Source: Pedobacter foliorum
Lineage (GTDB): Bacteria > Bacteroidota > Bacteroidia > Sphingobacteriales > Sphingobacteriaceae
DNA: 64,000 nt
Direction: 5' to 3'
NCBI RefSeq assembly: GCF_013266735.1
Contig: NZ_JABSNU010000003.1
Span: forward strand, 62,001 to 126,000
A program made the position numbers and the translations under genes. Positions 1 to 8,423 of this stretch are shown here, piece by piece; the first letter of the stretch is position 1, and each line of letters begins with the position of its first letter. The notes under the pieces are model-generated. The model was not told the DNA's origin. It saw only the letters and a list, made by a program, of their open reading frames with translations, and ran no database searches.

Positions 1-1
1 T

Positions 2-709
2 GAGGCCATCAGTATTTTAAACAATAGGCCAGCGGGAGCGGAGTACCAGTCTTTTCCTTATCTCGAATTTTTACTGGGATCTGCAAAGCTCAATAAATTA
101 GATTATTCATCTGTACAGAACTTTAATCGATTTTTACAGCAAAATAAAGGCGTTAATTACATTAAGGATGCGAACCTGCGTATTGGATGGGTTTCTTTGT
201 TAAAAGGCGATACAGGCGCTTATTCTGCGTTTATGAACAAAGTTAAGTCAGTAGGATATACTTATCAGGAAAAAGACAAACAAGCGCTTAATGAGGCGGG
301 AGAATCTGTGGCAAATAAAGACCTGTTAAAGGCTAGGCTACTATTTGATGGAGGCTATTATATTAAAGCCCTGGAAGAGCTAAAAGATAGCAAAGGAGAG
401 GACTTTGCTCCAGGTAGAGACAGAACTGAATACTATTATCGTTTAGGGCGCTTAAATGATGAGCTGGGAAAGGACGATATAGCGCTTACAAACTATCAAA
501 ATGCAATTAATACGGGCAAAAACCTAAAGTATTATTTTGCTGCAAATTCTGCATTACAGATTGGGAAGATCTATGAAAAGAAAGGGAACTTCCCAAAAGC
601 TAAAGCCTTTTTCAATATTGCTATTCAGATGAAAAACCATGATTATGAAAGCAGCATTGAAACCCAAGCAAAAGCCGGCATTAAAAGAATAGATAAAAGC
701 GCAGACTAA
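2..709 (+). CDS. Tetratricopeptide-repeat protein, 5' end outside the window
   Basis: The reading frame is open from base 2 with no stop before 709, so the gene begins upstream and the TTG at 197 is not its start. About 235 residues are visible. The C-terminal half has TPR-like helical pairs: a YYRLGRLNDELGK helix followed by ALTNYQNAI, then ALQIGKIYEKKGNFPKA followed by FFNIAIQM. Such repeats mediate protein-protein contacts; no enzymatic motif is visible. N-terminal domains and any signal peptide lie outside the window. It ends convergently with the FabH-like gene, and the two stop codons overlap (4 nt shared). The function cannot be named from this part. Confidence 0.7.
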   Translation, partial: EAISILNNRPAGAEYQSFPYLEFLLGSAKLNKLDYSSVQNFNRFLQQNKGVNYIKDANLRIGWVSLLKGDTGAYSAFMNKVKSVGYTYQEKDKQALNEAGESVANKDLLKARLLFDGGYYIKALEELKDSKGEDFAPGRDRTEYYYRLGRLNDELGKDDIALTNYQNAINTGKNLKYYFAANSALQIGKIYEKKGNFPKAKAFFNIAIQMKNHDYESSIETQAKAGIKRIDKSAD

Positions 710-1788
710 AAACGATATACAAACGCGTTGATGTGCATTCCGGCGCCCACTGATGCAAATACTGCATATTCACCTTTCTTTACTTTATAGCCTTCCACTT
801 TTCCCTTAAGAACAAGATCCAAAAGGGTAGGTATGGTAGCCACTGAGCTATTACCTAACCAGGAAATGGTCATAGGAACAAGGTTTTCGGGTACGGTATC
901 CAAATCGTAAAGCTTAAATAAACGCTTCATGATGGCAGTATCCATTTTCCCGTTTGCCTGATGTATGAAAACTGTCTTGATGTCGCTAATGTCTATTCCT
1001 GCTTTGTCTATAGCCTTTTTTACCACTTGAGGAACGTTTATAACAGCAAACTCATAAAGCTTGCGTCCGTTCATTTTAAGGTACGTATTGCCATTAGATT
1101 CATTAGGATTATTGCTTTTGCCCATTACTAGCAATGAAGCATAATCAACAGCAAAGGTTTGTGTTTTATGGGCAATGATTCCTAAAGGATTTTCTGAATC
1201 CTGGGCTTCAAAAATAACGGCTGCAGCACCGTCAGAAAATATCATGCTGTCACGATCGTGAGGGTCGGTTATTCTGGATAGCGTTTCTGCTCCAATAACC
1301 ATTACTCTTTTAGCATCACCACTTTGAATTAGGTAATTGGCCTGTATTGCCCCTTGTACCCAACCAGGGCAACCAAAAATGATGTCGTATGCAACGCAAT
1401 CAGGGTTTTTGATGTGAAGGGTTTGCTTTACTTTGGCAGCCAAAGAAGGGAGGATATCCATTCTGTTGCTACCGCTTCTTACGTCTCCGAAATTATGACA
1501 GAAGATGATATGGTCTAGTGATTCTTTGTCGATTCCGGCATCATCAATTGCGCGTTGAGCGGCTATTGCAGCAATGTCGCTATTTACAATATCTTCATCT
1601 ACATAACGTCTTTCCAGGATCTCTGTGATCTCTGCAAATTTGTTAATTACTTCGTTGATGTCTTTTTCTAAAGCCACCCCATTATCGTAAAATGTAGAGT
1701 TTAAAAAAGAGGCGCCAGTAATGACGTTTTCGGGAATATAGCTACCTGTACCTGTAATAACCGAGTGTAAGTTTGTTTTATTGCTCAT
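706..1788 (-). CDS. 3-oxoacyl-ACP synthase III family protein (FabH-like)
   Basis: A 360-residue thiolase-fold condensing enzyme. FabH enzymes join acyl-CoA to malonyl-ACP through a Cys-His-Asn triad. All three residues are visible: Cys140 in GCPGWVQG, His276 in FIHQAN and Asn313 in WLGNSS. Length is slightly above the roughly 320 residues usual for FabH. The cysteine context (GCPGW) differs from the common ACAGF, which suggests a dedicated acyl substrate rather than the housekeeping initiation step. No acyl carrier protein or other lipid gene is adjacent, so it may act in a specialised lipid pathway; this is inference. The ATG at 1788 is the natural start. The family call is secure, the exact substrate unknown. 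Confidence 0.85.
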   Translation of the reverse strand: MSNKTNLHSVITGTGSYIPENVITGASFLNSTFYDNGVALEKDINEVINKFAEITEILERRYVDEDIVNSDIAAIAAQRAIDDAGIDKESLDHIIFCHNFGDVRSGSNRMDILPSLAAKVKQTLHIKNPDCVAYDIIFGCPGWVQGAIQANYLIQSGDAKRVMVIGAETLSRITDPHDRDSMIFSDGAAAVIFEAQDSENPLGIIAHKTQTFAVDYASLLVMGKSNNPNESNGNTYLKMNGRKLYEFAVINVPQVVKKAIDKAGIDISDIKTVFIHQANGKMDTAIMKRLFKLYDLDTVPENLVPMTISWLGNSSVATIPTLLDLVLKGKVEGYKVKKGEYAVFASVGAGMHINAFVYRF

Positions 1789-1853
1789 TATGAACCGCAG
1801 ACTGTTTTGGTATACAGTATAAAAATAGAACTATTATATTAGAAATAAAAATT

Positions 1854-2498
1854 TTAAGCGAAATCTTCAATTAAAAATACAAATAATTCTTTTGGTCCAT
1901 GAGCTCCGAGAACCAAAGTTTTTTCAATATCTGCCGTTCTGCTTGGGCCTGTAATGGTGCTGATCATTGATGGGATTTGATTGCCATATTTATCTTTTAT
2001 AAGCTTAAATGCGTCTTTAAGATCCATTACAAGTTGTCCGGTTCTGGCAATAACAATGTGGTGATGAGGGAAGATACTTAACCTGCGGCCGGCTGCATTT
2101 TGGTTGGAAACCATAACTGATCCATTGCGCGCTATTAGTGCTTCGCAAAGTGTAATTCCGACCTCTGCAAGGTCAAAATCTTTGTCTGTTTTATAAAAGG
2201 GGAATTCGTATTCTGATAATAGTTCTTGCAATTCGGGCTCCCAGCAGTAAATTTTACGCCAGTTAAAACGGTCTGCAAGCTGAAGGATGTTTTCAATAAA
2301 CTCTATTCCGTTTTCACAGTAAATGAAGTTTCCTGAAACGGCAGTAAGTTGTTCTGCAAATAATACCTCGGGGTACTCTGTATTTTCAGTGTATAGTGGG
2401 GTATCTTCTAGGTTTGGATAAGGGTTGTCTCTTTTTTCAAGAAGCGCCTTCCTTATCTTTTTCAGCATTAACTCTTTGGAGGAAATATTTTCTTGCAT
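1854..2498 (-). CDS. LUD-domain protein, LutC/YkgG-like
   Basis: A 214-residue protein of the LutC/YkgG (LUD, formerly DUF162) family. In Bacillus, LutC works with LutA and LutB in lactate oxidation. Typical features are the glutamate-rich N-terminal helix, the central stretch EALIARNGSVMVS and the C-terminal TGPSRTADIEKTLVLGAHG, the family's conserved glycine-rich end. LutA and LutB are absent from the visible neighbourhood, so a lactate role is not shown here. Its ATG lies two bases after a terminator-like hairpin that closes the ftsH transcript, so it may be expressed only by read-through or from an unrecognised promoter. An alternative ATG lies at codon 11. Confidence 0.8.
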   Translation of the reverse strand: MQENISSKELMLKKIRKALLEKRDNPYPNLEDTPLYTENTEYPEVLFAEQLTAVSGNFIYCENGIEFIENILQLADRFNWRKIYCWEPELQELLSEYEFPFYKTDKDFDLAEVGITLCEALIARNGSVMVSNQNAAGRRLSIFPHHHIVIARTGQLVMDLKDAFKLIKDKYGNQIPSMISTITGPSRTADIEKTLVLGAHGPKELFVFLIEDFA

Positions 2499-2500
2499 AA

Positions 2501-2545
2501 AAAAGGGGATTTGCAGCCATTTCGTTATTGCGAAATGGCTGCCCC
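2501..2545 (-). terminator. Terminator-like hairpin between ftsH and the LutC-like gene
   Basis: On the minus strand a perfect 12-bp stem (CGAAATGGCTGC at 2531-2542 pairing with 2513-2524) has a 6-nt loop. It is extended by GGGG pairing with CCCC across a short bulge, and is followed by a run of six T that ends just before the ATG at 2498. This has the form of a rho-independent terminator for ftsH. Confidence 0.7.
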
Positions 2546-2558
2546 ATAAATATTGTAA

Positions 2559-4649
2559 TTAAGACTCTGTATTAGTTGGCGTGATAGAAGCTGATGGATC
2601 AGTTGTTTCACCAACACCTTCATGTAAAAGGCCTTCTGCAGCAGGCTTTTGATCGCCTGTACCGTTTACAAACTCATCGTAAGTAGTGCGGTTGTCAAAA
2701 GGACGTTTTCCTAAGATTTCTTCTAAATCTGCCTGGAAAAGAATCTCTTTTTCTATTAGTTTCTGAGCAAGCTTTTCTAAGCCATCTCTTTTGTCTATAA
2801 GCAATTGTTTTGTTCTTTCGTAAACCTCTGAAATTAGTATACGAACTTCATTATCAATCATTTCAGATGTTTTCTCTGAGTATGGTTTATTGAAGTTGTA
2901 CTCATTTTGAGGGTCGTGGAATGAAACGTTACCAATGGTGCTGTTCATACCGTAGATAGTTACCATTGCATAAGATAGCTTGGTAATTCTCTCAAGGTCA
3001 TTTTGGGCTCCTGTAGAGATTTTACCGAATACAATGTCTTCAGCTACTCTACCACCCATTGTCATACACATACCGTCAGTTAATTGCTCAGTAGTATATA
3101 AGAACTGCTCTTTAGGTAGGTATTGTGCGTATCCTAAAGCGGCAACACCACGAGGGACAATAGATACTTTTACTAGTGGATCTGCATGTTCCAGGTACCA
3201 ACCTGCAATTGCGTGACCAGCTTCGTGATAAGCAACTATTCTTTTCTCTTCTGGTGAGATGATTTTGTTTTTCTTCTCTAAACCACCAATAACCCGGTCA
3301 ATTGCATCCTGGAAGTCTTGCATGTCAACGCTTTCTTTATTGCGACGGGCAGCGATAAGCGCAGCCTCATTACAAACGTTGGCAATTTCAGCTCCTGCAA
3401 AGCCCGGAGTTTGAGCAGAAAGTTTTTTTGCATCAACTTCCTGAGATGTTTTAATAGGGGTAAGGTGAACTTTGAAAATCTGCTCACGACCTACTAAATC
3501 TGGTTTATCGATTGAGATTTGTCTGTCAAACCTTCCTGGTCTTAACAATGCCGCGTCTAACACATCCGGTCTGTTGGTTGCTGCAAGGATGATGATACCT
3601 GAATCGGTACCGAATCCATCCATTTCAACCAATAGTTGGTTTAGGGTATTTTCGCGCTCATCATTACCACCCATCATACTGTTTTTACCACGGGCACGAC
3701 CGATAGCATCTACCTCATCAATGAAGATGATACAAGGTGCTTTGTCTTTAGCTTGTTTAAACAAATCACGAACACGTGATGCTCCAACACCCACAAACAT
3801 TTCAACGAAATCAGAACCTGAAAGTGAGAAGAATGGAACTTGTGCTTCGCCGGCAACAGCTTTCGCTAATAATGTTTTACCGGTACCTGGTGAGCCTACT
3901 AATAGGGCTCCTTTAGGTATTTTACCGCCCAGGTTGGTGTATTTTTTAGGGTTTTTAAGGAAATCTACAATTTCCATTACCTCTTGTTTTGCTTCTTCAA
4001 GGCCTGCAACATCATTAAATGTTACATTTACCTGGCTCTCTTTATCGAAAAGGGTCGCTTTAGATTTTCCGATATTGAAAATCTGACCACCACCACCGCC
4101 AGCTCCACCGCCCATACGGCGCATAATGAAGATCCAGAAGCCTATGAATAACAGTACAGGGATAATTACAGTGAAGAACCATGAGTTAAATGAACTTTGT
4201 CTGGTTTCTTTTTCTGCTAAAATCTGCTGATCTGGAGGAAGGTTTTTCTGTGAATCTTTTAATTGTGCATCAAGCGCATCCATTGATCCGGCAGTAAAAT
4301 AAGCCAAAGGACCATTATTTGGGCCGAAATTGCTTTTGCTTTGGTATTCTTTGTACTTAGGCTGATCTATTTTATCCTTTTTAATGAATACCTCAACCTT
4401 TACAAGGTCTTCGTGTTTGTAGGCGACCAGTCTTTGTACATCACCAGTTAACAACATTTCTTTTTCGAACTGTGGATAGGTAATTTTCTTGCTGTTATCG
4501 GTGCTAAATAGGAACTGTAGTAATATCAGGCCTAAAATAATTGCTGCATAAACCCAAAAAATATTGAATTTGGAACCTTTTTGAGGCTTCTTCGGAATAT
4601 TTGGAATTCTCTTTATTAATTTGGGTTTTGTATTCGGGTTCTCTTTCAT
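2559..4649 (-). CDS. ftsH: ATP-dependent zinc metalloprotease FtsH
   Basis: A 696-residue membrane-anchored AAA+ protease that degrades misfolded membrane proteins and short-lived regulators. Visible in order: an inner-membrane helix near residues 30-48, a periplasmic FtsH extracellular domain, a second helix near 157-175, a Gly-rich linker, Walker A GSPGTGKT (252-259), Walker B IIFIDE (307-312), second-region-of-homology arginines in RPGRFDR (370-376), and the zinc site HEAGH (475-479). The C-terminal tail is Pro/Thr/Glu-rich. The gene follows rsfS by 30 nt on the same strand, and the two are probably co-transcribed. Length and motif order match the family. Confidence 0.98.
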   Translation of the reverse strand: MKENPNTKPKLIKRIPNIPKKPQKGSKFNIFWVYAAIILGLILLQFLFSTDNSKKITYPQFEKEMLLTGDVQRLVAYKHEDLVKVEVFIKKDKIDQPKYKEYQSKSNFGPNNGPLAYFTAGSMDALDAQLKDSQKNLPPDQQILAEKETRQSSFNSWFFTVIIPVLLFIGFWIFIMRRMGGGAGGGGGQIFNIGKSKATLFDKESQVNVTFNDVAGLEEAKQEVMEIVDFLKNPKKYTNLGGKIPKGALLVGSPGTGKTLLAKAVAGEAQVPFFSLSGSDFVEMFVGVGASRVRDLFKQAKDKAPCIIFIDEVDAIGRARGKNSMMGGNDERENTLNQLLVEMDGFGTDSGIIILAATNRPDVLDAALLRPGRFDRQISIDKPDLVGREQIFKVHLTPIKTSQEVDAKKLSAQTPGFAGAEIANVCNEAALIAARRNKESVDMQDFQDAIDRVIGGLEKKNKIISPEEKRIVAYHEAGHAIAGWYLEHADPLVKVSIVPRGVAALGYAQYLPKEQFLYTTEQLTDGMCMTMGGRVAEDIVFGKISTGAQNDLERITKLSYAMVTIYGMNSTIGNVSFHDPQNEYNFNKPYSEKTSEMIDNEVRILISEVYERTKQLLIDKRDGLEKLAQKLIEKEILFQADLEEILGKRPFDNRTTYDEFVNGTGDQKPAAEGLLHEGVGETTDPSASITPTNTES

Positions 4650-4679
4650 CGTTATATCAAAAAATGTGGAAGTAAATGA

Positions 4680-5054
4680 TTATGCGCTTTTATAGGAGGT
4701 TGCCTGGGCATCGCCCCATAGGTCTTCTATCCCATAAAAGTCTCGCTTTTCAGTTTTAAATATGTGGACTACAACATCAAAATAATCCAGGATTATCCAT
4801 TCAGCGGCTTCTTGCCCCTCTTTGCGCCACGGATTAGTTTGGGTGTTTTTATAGATTTCTTCTTCTACACTGTCGGCAATAGCCTTAACCTGAGTGGCTG
4901 AGGTTGCACTGCAGATGATAAAGTAGTCAGAAACGGAACTGTTTAAATCTCTTAGGTCCAGGCGGACAATATCATTGCCTTTTTTTTCCTGTATGCCATG
5001 TACGGCTATTTCTGAGAGGTATGTAGAAAGGTTTACAATTTTCTTTTTTACCAT
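4680..5054 (-). CDS. rsfS: Ribosome silencing factor RsfS (Iojap)
   Basis: A 124-residue Iojap/RsfS-family protein. RsfS binds ribosomal protein L14 and blocks subunit joining during starvation. Family signatures are present: LDLRDLNSSVSDYFIICSA near residues 32-50, TQVKAIADSVEEE, and WIILDYFDVVVHIF near 86-99. Length is typical. It is divergent from birA and heads an apparent rsfS-ftsH unit; this neighbourhood is often seen in Bacteroidota. The ATG at 5054 is used, and a TATATTTG promoter box lies 23 nt upstream. Confidence 0.95.
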   Translation of the reverse strand: MVKKKIVNLSTYLSEIAVHGIQEKKGNDIVRLDLRDLNSSVSDYFIICSATSATQVKAIADSVEEEIYKNTQTNPWRKEGQEAAEWIILDYFDVVVHIFKTEKRDFYGIEDLWGDAQATSYKSA

Positions 5055-5077
5055 TAAAATGTTTTAATTTTGATAAA

Positions 5078-5085
5078 CAAATATA
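5078..5085 (-). promoter_or_regulatory. Possible -7 box of the rsfS promoter
   Basis: TATATTTG on the minus strand fits the Bacteroidota -7 consensus TAnnTTTG, 23 nt before the rsfS ATG. I see no TTG element at the usual 17-23 nt spacing, so the call is tentative. It sits in the short divergent region shared with birA. Confidence 0.4.
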
Positions 5086-5095
5086 CAATCAACAC

Positions 5096-5869
5096 TTGCA
5101 AAATAACACTTTTTCAACATTATTTGTTGGTCAAAATCTTATCAGATTATCAGCGGTTGATTCTACTAATAACTTTTTGAAGATGATGGTGTCAAATTCC
5201 GAGCCATTACCCGAAGGAACTGTTATTATGGCAGATAACCAATTTGCGGGTAGAGGGCAGCAGGAAAACACCTGGTATAGTGAGCCGGGACTAAACCTTA
5301 CTTTCAGTATATTTTTGAAGCCTTCATTCCTACCTATAAACAAGCAGTTTATGCTAAATGTTGCTGTTAGTAATGCGATTAACAAGGCATTAGGGCACTT
5401 TGTGGCGGATGGAGTGAAGGTGAAGTGGCCTAATGATGTTTACTATAAAGACCGTAAAATAGGGGGTGTTTTAATAGAAAACAGCATCTCCGGAGCGGCA
5501 TTTAAATCAAGCATTGTTGGCATAGGATTGAACGTTAATCAGCAAAAATTTGATGTTGAAAAGACTAATGTAGCAACTTCGTTATATGAAATTTTACAGC
5601 ACGATGTTAATTTAATTGAGCTATTAGCAGAAGTTTGTAGCCGTATTGAAAGTGAATATCTCAAATTGAAAACAGGAAATTACAATAGCCTGATGAAATA
5701 TTACCTTGAAAACCTGTACAGATTTAACGAACTGGGTTTGTACCGACAGAATGGCGAGGTTTTTGAAGCTACATTAACCGGAATTACGGAGGCAGGGCAA
5801 TTAATTCTTTTTACCTCCGGTAAGGAAAGAATATATAACTTTAAAGAGGTCGAATTTTTAAAGGATTAG
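5096..5869 (+). CDS. birA: Biotin--[acetyl-CoA-carboxylase] ligase
   Basis: A 257-residue class I biotin protein ligase that makes biotinyl-AMP and transfers biotin to carrier proteins such as AccB. Visible motifs: DSTN (22-25), the GRGQ biotinoyl-AMP loop (52-55) and KWPND (110-114) with the biotin-contacting lysine, followed by KIGGVLIE. It has no N-terminal helix-turn-helix, so it is the enzyme only and not the biotin-operon repressor type. The start is a TTG: the first in-frame ATG is codon 30, downstream of the conserved DSTN motif and therefore too late. It is divergent from rsfS. Confidence 0.93.
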   Translation: MQNNTFSTLFVGQNLIRLSAVDSTNNFLKMMVSNSEPLPEGTVIMADNQFAGRGQQENTWYSEPGLNLTFSIFLKPSFLPINKQFMLNVAVSNAINKALGHFVADGVKVKWPNDVYYKDRKIGGVLIENSISGAAFKSSIVGIGLNVNQQKFDVEKTNVATSLYEILQHDVNLIELLAEVCSRIESEYLKLKTGNYNSLMKYYLENLYRFNELGLYRQNGEVFEATLTGITEAGQLILFTSGKERIYNFKEVEFLKD

Positions 5870-5892
5870 AAAAAAATAAAAAACAATTACAG

Positions 5893-6342
5893 ATGAAAAG
5901 AATAAGTTTGGTATTATCATTAGTCTTATTTACAGTTTTAGGAGCAGTTGCTCAAATTGAGAAACCTGTTACCTGGGCATATGCCGCTAAGAAGTTGAGC
6001 AAAACAGAAGCGGTTCTTTATATTAAAGCCAATATTGAAGATGGATGGCACATTTACTCGCAGCATGTAAAACCGGGTGGACCAAGTAAAACAGAATTTA
6101 CTTTTACACCTTCAAAGGATTTTACGCTTGTTGGAAAAACTACAGAGCCAAAAGCAATAAATTATTTCGATGAGAATTTTAAAATGAACGTTAGCTATTT
6201 CGGAAATGGAGTAACTTTTCAGCAAAAAATTAAATTGAATACAGGAGCTACTACTGTAAAGGGAAAAGTGGAATTTATGGTTTGTAACGATAAGCAATGT
6301 TTACCTCCTGAAGAAGTAAGTTTCAGTATTCCGGTAAAGTAA
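5893..6342 (+). CDS. Secreted DsbD N-terminal (alpha) domain protein
   Basis: A 149-residue protein with a clear signal peptide (residues 1-20, ending AVAQ) followed by a single immunoglobulin-like domain of the DsbD N-terminal / DsbC type. Family features include DGWHIYSQHVKPGGP and, near the C-terminus, VCNDKQCLPPEE with the redox cysteine pair. In DsbD this periplasmic domain receives electrons from the membrane domain and passes them to Dsb partners. Here it is a separate gene 24 nt after birA, and the downstream DsbD homologue lacks this domain, so the two probably act together. The pairing is inferred. Confidence 0.85.
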   Translation: MKRISLVLSLVLFTVLGAVAQIEKPVTWAYAAKKLSKTEAVLYIKANIEDGWHIYSQHVKPGGPSKTEFTFTPSKDFTLVGKTTEPKAINYFDENFKMNVSYFGNGVTFQQKIKLNTGATTVKGKVEFMVCNDKQCLPPEEVSFSIPVK

Positions 6343-6383
6343 TCGGATATGGTTAAGAGAAAGGGACGCAGTTATTTAATCTT

Positions 6384-6466
6384 GTCGTCATCCTGAATTT
6401 ATTTCAGGACCTCGCACTAGCAAGGCTTTCTTTTTCTTGAGAGATGCTGAAATAAATTCAGCATGA
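6384..6466. repeat. Dispersed palindromic repeat, copy 1
   Basis: Two inverted arms: TCATCCTGAATTTATTTCAG.. beginning at 6388, and a second arm at 6445-6466 reading as its reverse complement with two changes. A further half-arm (AATTTATTTCAGGA) lies at 6488-6501. A nearly identical element occurs at 11143-11223. Each arm is itself a small hairpin. It has the size and form of a REP-like intergenic repeat. It fills much of the 362-base gene-free stretch 6343-6704; apart from this repeat and the following terminator I see nothing else there. Confidence 0.75.
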
Positions 6467-6510
6467 GGAATGATCTCTATCATTCGTAATTTATTTCAGG
6501 ACGATATGCA

Positions 6511-6551
6511 AAAAAAGAGCCTATATCAATTAAGTTGATTAGGCTTTTTTT
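6511..6551 (+). terminator. Rho-independent terminator, usable on both strands
   Basis: An A-run and GAGCCTA pair with TAGGCTTTTTTT across an inner TCAA/TTGA stem with a one-base bulge. It lies downstream of the DsbD alpha-domain gene and upstream of the dsbD transporter gene, so the two are probably not one transcript. Confidence 0.7.
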
Positions 6552-6704
6552 GTTTAAGACGTTTTAAAAGATTATTAGCTCATGGTAAAATTAATGCTTA
6601 GGGGCTACAACACAACCTTTAAATAAAAAATTATAAGTAATTTCACGCCCTCATCATGAAAACGAATGTTTTTGTGGTGTTTAAAACAGGAAATAGGAAT
6701 GCGG

Positions 6705-8423
6705 ATGAAAAAAATACTTTTAACACTGAGCTTGTTCTTTCTTTTTGTTATAACATTTGCGGGGCATGGATTTGCCGCTACTCAGAGTCAGGATTCAACC
6801 GGGACAGATGATCTGGTGTTTACTGAAGTTGGATCTGCGCAGGATAGTGCAGTAAACAACATTGTAAAGGATACTTTAAAAAAAGATACAGTAGTGCAGA
6901 GCGCTACAGTAGAAAAAGCACAGGGTAAACCTGTTGCAACAGCTTCATCTGATGCGGCTGATCATGAAAAAACACTTTGGCAAACTTTTATTGCCGGTCT
7001 TGTTGGAGGTTTTTTAGCCTTTTTAATGCCGTGTATATTCCCGATGGTACCGCTTACTATTAGTTATTTCACTAAAAGAGCTGGCAGTAAGAGTAAAGGA
7101 ATTGGTCAGGCATTTATTTATGGGCTTTCAATCATTGTTATTTATGTAGCCTTTGGGTTGCTAATTACCGTAATATTTGGCTCTGCTGGTTTAAATGCGT
7201 TAAGTAGCAGCGGGTTGTTTAACTTCTTCTTCTTTATATTACTAGTGGTTTTTGCAATCTCCTTTTTTGGAGCGTTTGAGATCACATTGCCAAGTTCTTT
7301 CGTCAATAAAATTGATAATAAGGCTGACAACAGCAAGGGTTTAGGGGGCATCTTTTTTATGGCTGCTTCTCTGGCTTTAGTTTCATTCTCGTGTACCGGG
7401 CCTATTATAGGAACATTACTTGTTGATGCGAGTTCAAAAGGTGAGCTACTTGCTCCGGCAGTTGGGATGTTTGGCTTTTCGTTAGCTTTAGCACTTCCAT
7501 TTACATTGTCGGCAATATTCCCTGGCTTTTTAAGCAGCATGCCTAAATCAGGTGGCTGGTTAAATAGTGTAAAGGTTTGTCTTGGTTTTCTAGAGCTTGC
7601 TTTAGCATTGAAGTTTCTTTCTGCTGCCGACTTAGTTTGGCATTGGGAATGGTTTGATCGTGAGGTGTTCCTTGTATTATGGATTGTGATCTTCTTCTTA
7701 ATGGGTCTTTATTTATTAGGAAAGCTTAAGTTTTCGCATGACAGTGATTTGCCATACGTTTCGGTGCCAAGATTGTTTCTTGCTATATTTTCATTTTCAT
7801 TTGCCGTTTATATGGTGCCTGGTTTATGGGGTGCGCCGGTAAGTGTTTTAAGTGGTTTGGCACCTCCAATGAATACTCAGGATTTTATTCTTAGTGGCAA
7901 TGGAGCATCCCATGCAAAAGTAGATGCTGAGTTTCCTTCTAAAGTGAAATACGATGACGTATTTAAAAAGCCAATTGGTTTTAATCCATTTTTCGATCTG
8001 GAAGAAGGATTGGCTTATGCCAAAAAGGTAAATAAACCGATCATGTTGGATTTTACCGGCTGGTCGTGTGTTAACTGCCGTAAAATGGAAGACAATATCT
8101 GGATAGATGCTGAGGTTGGACGTATAATTAATGAATACGTTTTGATACAGCTTTATGTAGATGAACGCAAAATTAAAATGCCTAAGGAAAAAATTCACTA
8201 TTCAGAGATTCTGAGAACAACTACAGATGATCTGGGTAAATGGAATGGTGATTTCCAGGCTACAAAATATGGATCTAACTCTCAGCCTTTCTATGTATTG
8301 GCGGGACATGATTTAAATCCCCTAGTTAAACCACAGGGAGCAATTTTTGATGCAAAAGAATATGCTGCATATTTACAAAGTGGTTTAGATAAATTCAAAC
8401 AAGCTGAAAAACCAAATGAATAA
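6705..8423 (+). CDS. dsbD: Thiol:disulfide interchange protein DsbD (membrane and thioredoxin domains)
   Basis: About 572 residues from the ATG at 6705, where a clean signal sequence starts (MKKILLTLSLFFLFVITFAG); ATGs at 6699 and 6666 are in frame but less likely. After a Ser/Thr/Asp-rich linker come about eight membrane segments carrying the paired transporter cysteines in LMPCIFPMVPL and SFSCTGPIIG. The C-terminal thioredoxin domain has the active site SCVNCRKM. DsbD moves electrons from cytoplasmic thioredoxin to periplasmic thiols. The N-terminal alpha domain present in E. coli DsbD is missing and is encoded separately at 5893-6342. It overlaps pfkA by 8 nt. Confidence 0.92.
   Translation: MKKILLTLSLFFLFVITFAGHGFAATQSQDSTGTDDLVFTEVGSAQDSAVNNIVKDTLKKDTVVQSATVEKAQGKPVATASSDAADHEKTLWQTFIAGLVGGFLAFLMPCIFPMVPLTISYFTKRAGSKSKGIGQAFIYGLSIIVIYVAFGLLITVIFGSAGLNALSSSGLFNFFFFILLVVFAISFFGAFEITLPSSFVNKIDNKADNSKGLGGIFFMAASLALVSFSCTGPIIGTLLVDASSKGELLAPAVGMFGFSLALALPFTLSAIFPGFLSSMPKSGGWLNSVKVCLGFLELALALKFLSAADLVWHWEWFDREVFLVLWIVIFFLMGLYLLGKLKFSHDSDLPYVSVPRLFLAIFSFSFAVYMVPGLWGAPVSVLSGLAPPMNTQDFILSGNGASHAKVDAEFPSKVKYDDVFKKPIGFNPFFDLEEGLAYAKKVNKPIMLDFTGWSCVNCRKMEDNIWIDAEVGRIINEYVLIQLYVDERKIKMPKEKIHYSEILRTTTDDLGKWNGDFQATKYGSNSQPFYVLAGHDLNPLVKPQGAIFDAKEYAAYLQSGLDKFKQAEKPNE

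Noticed and set aside
3472..4086. 204-codon open frame antisense to ftsH
   Set aside because: Lies wholly inside ftsH on the opposite strand and its translation has no domain pattern; a shadow of the ftsH codons.
7142..7540. 132-codon open frame antisense to dsbD
   Set aside because: Complement of membrane-helix codons; no start context or independent evidence.
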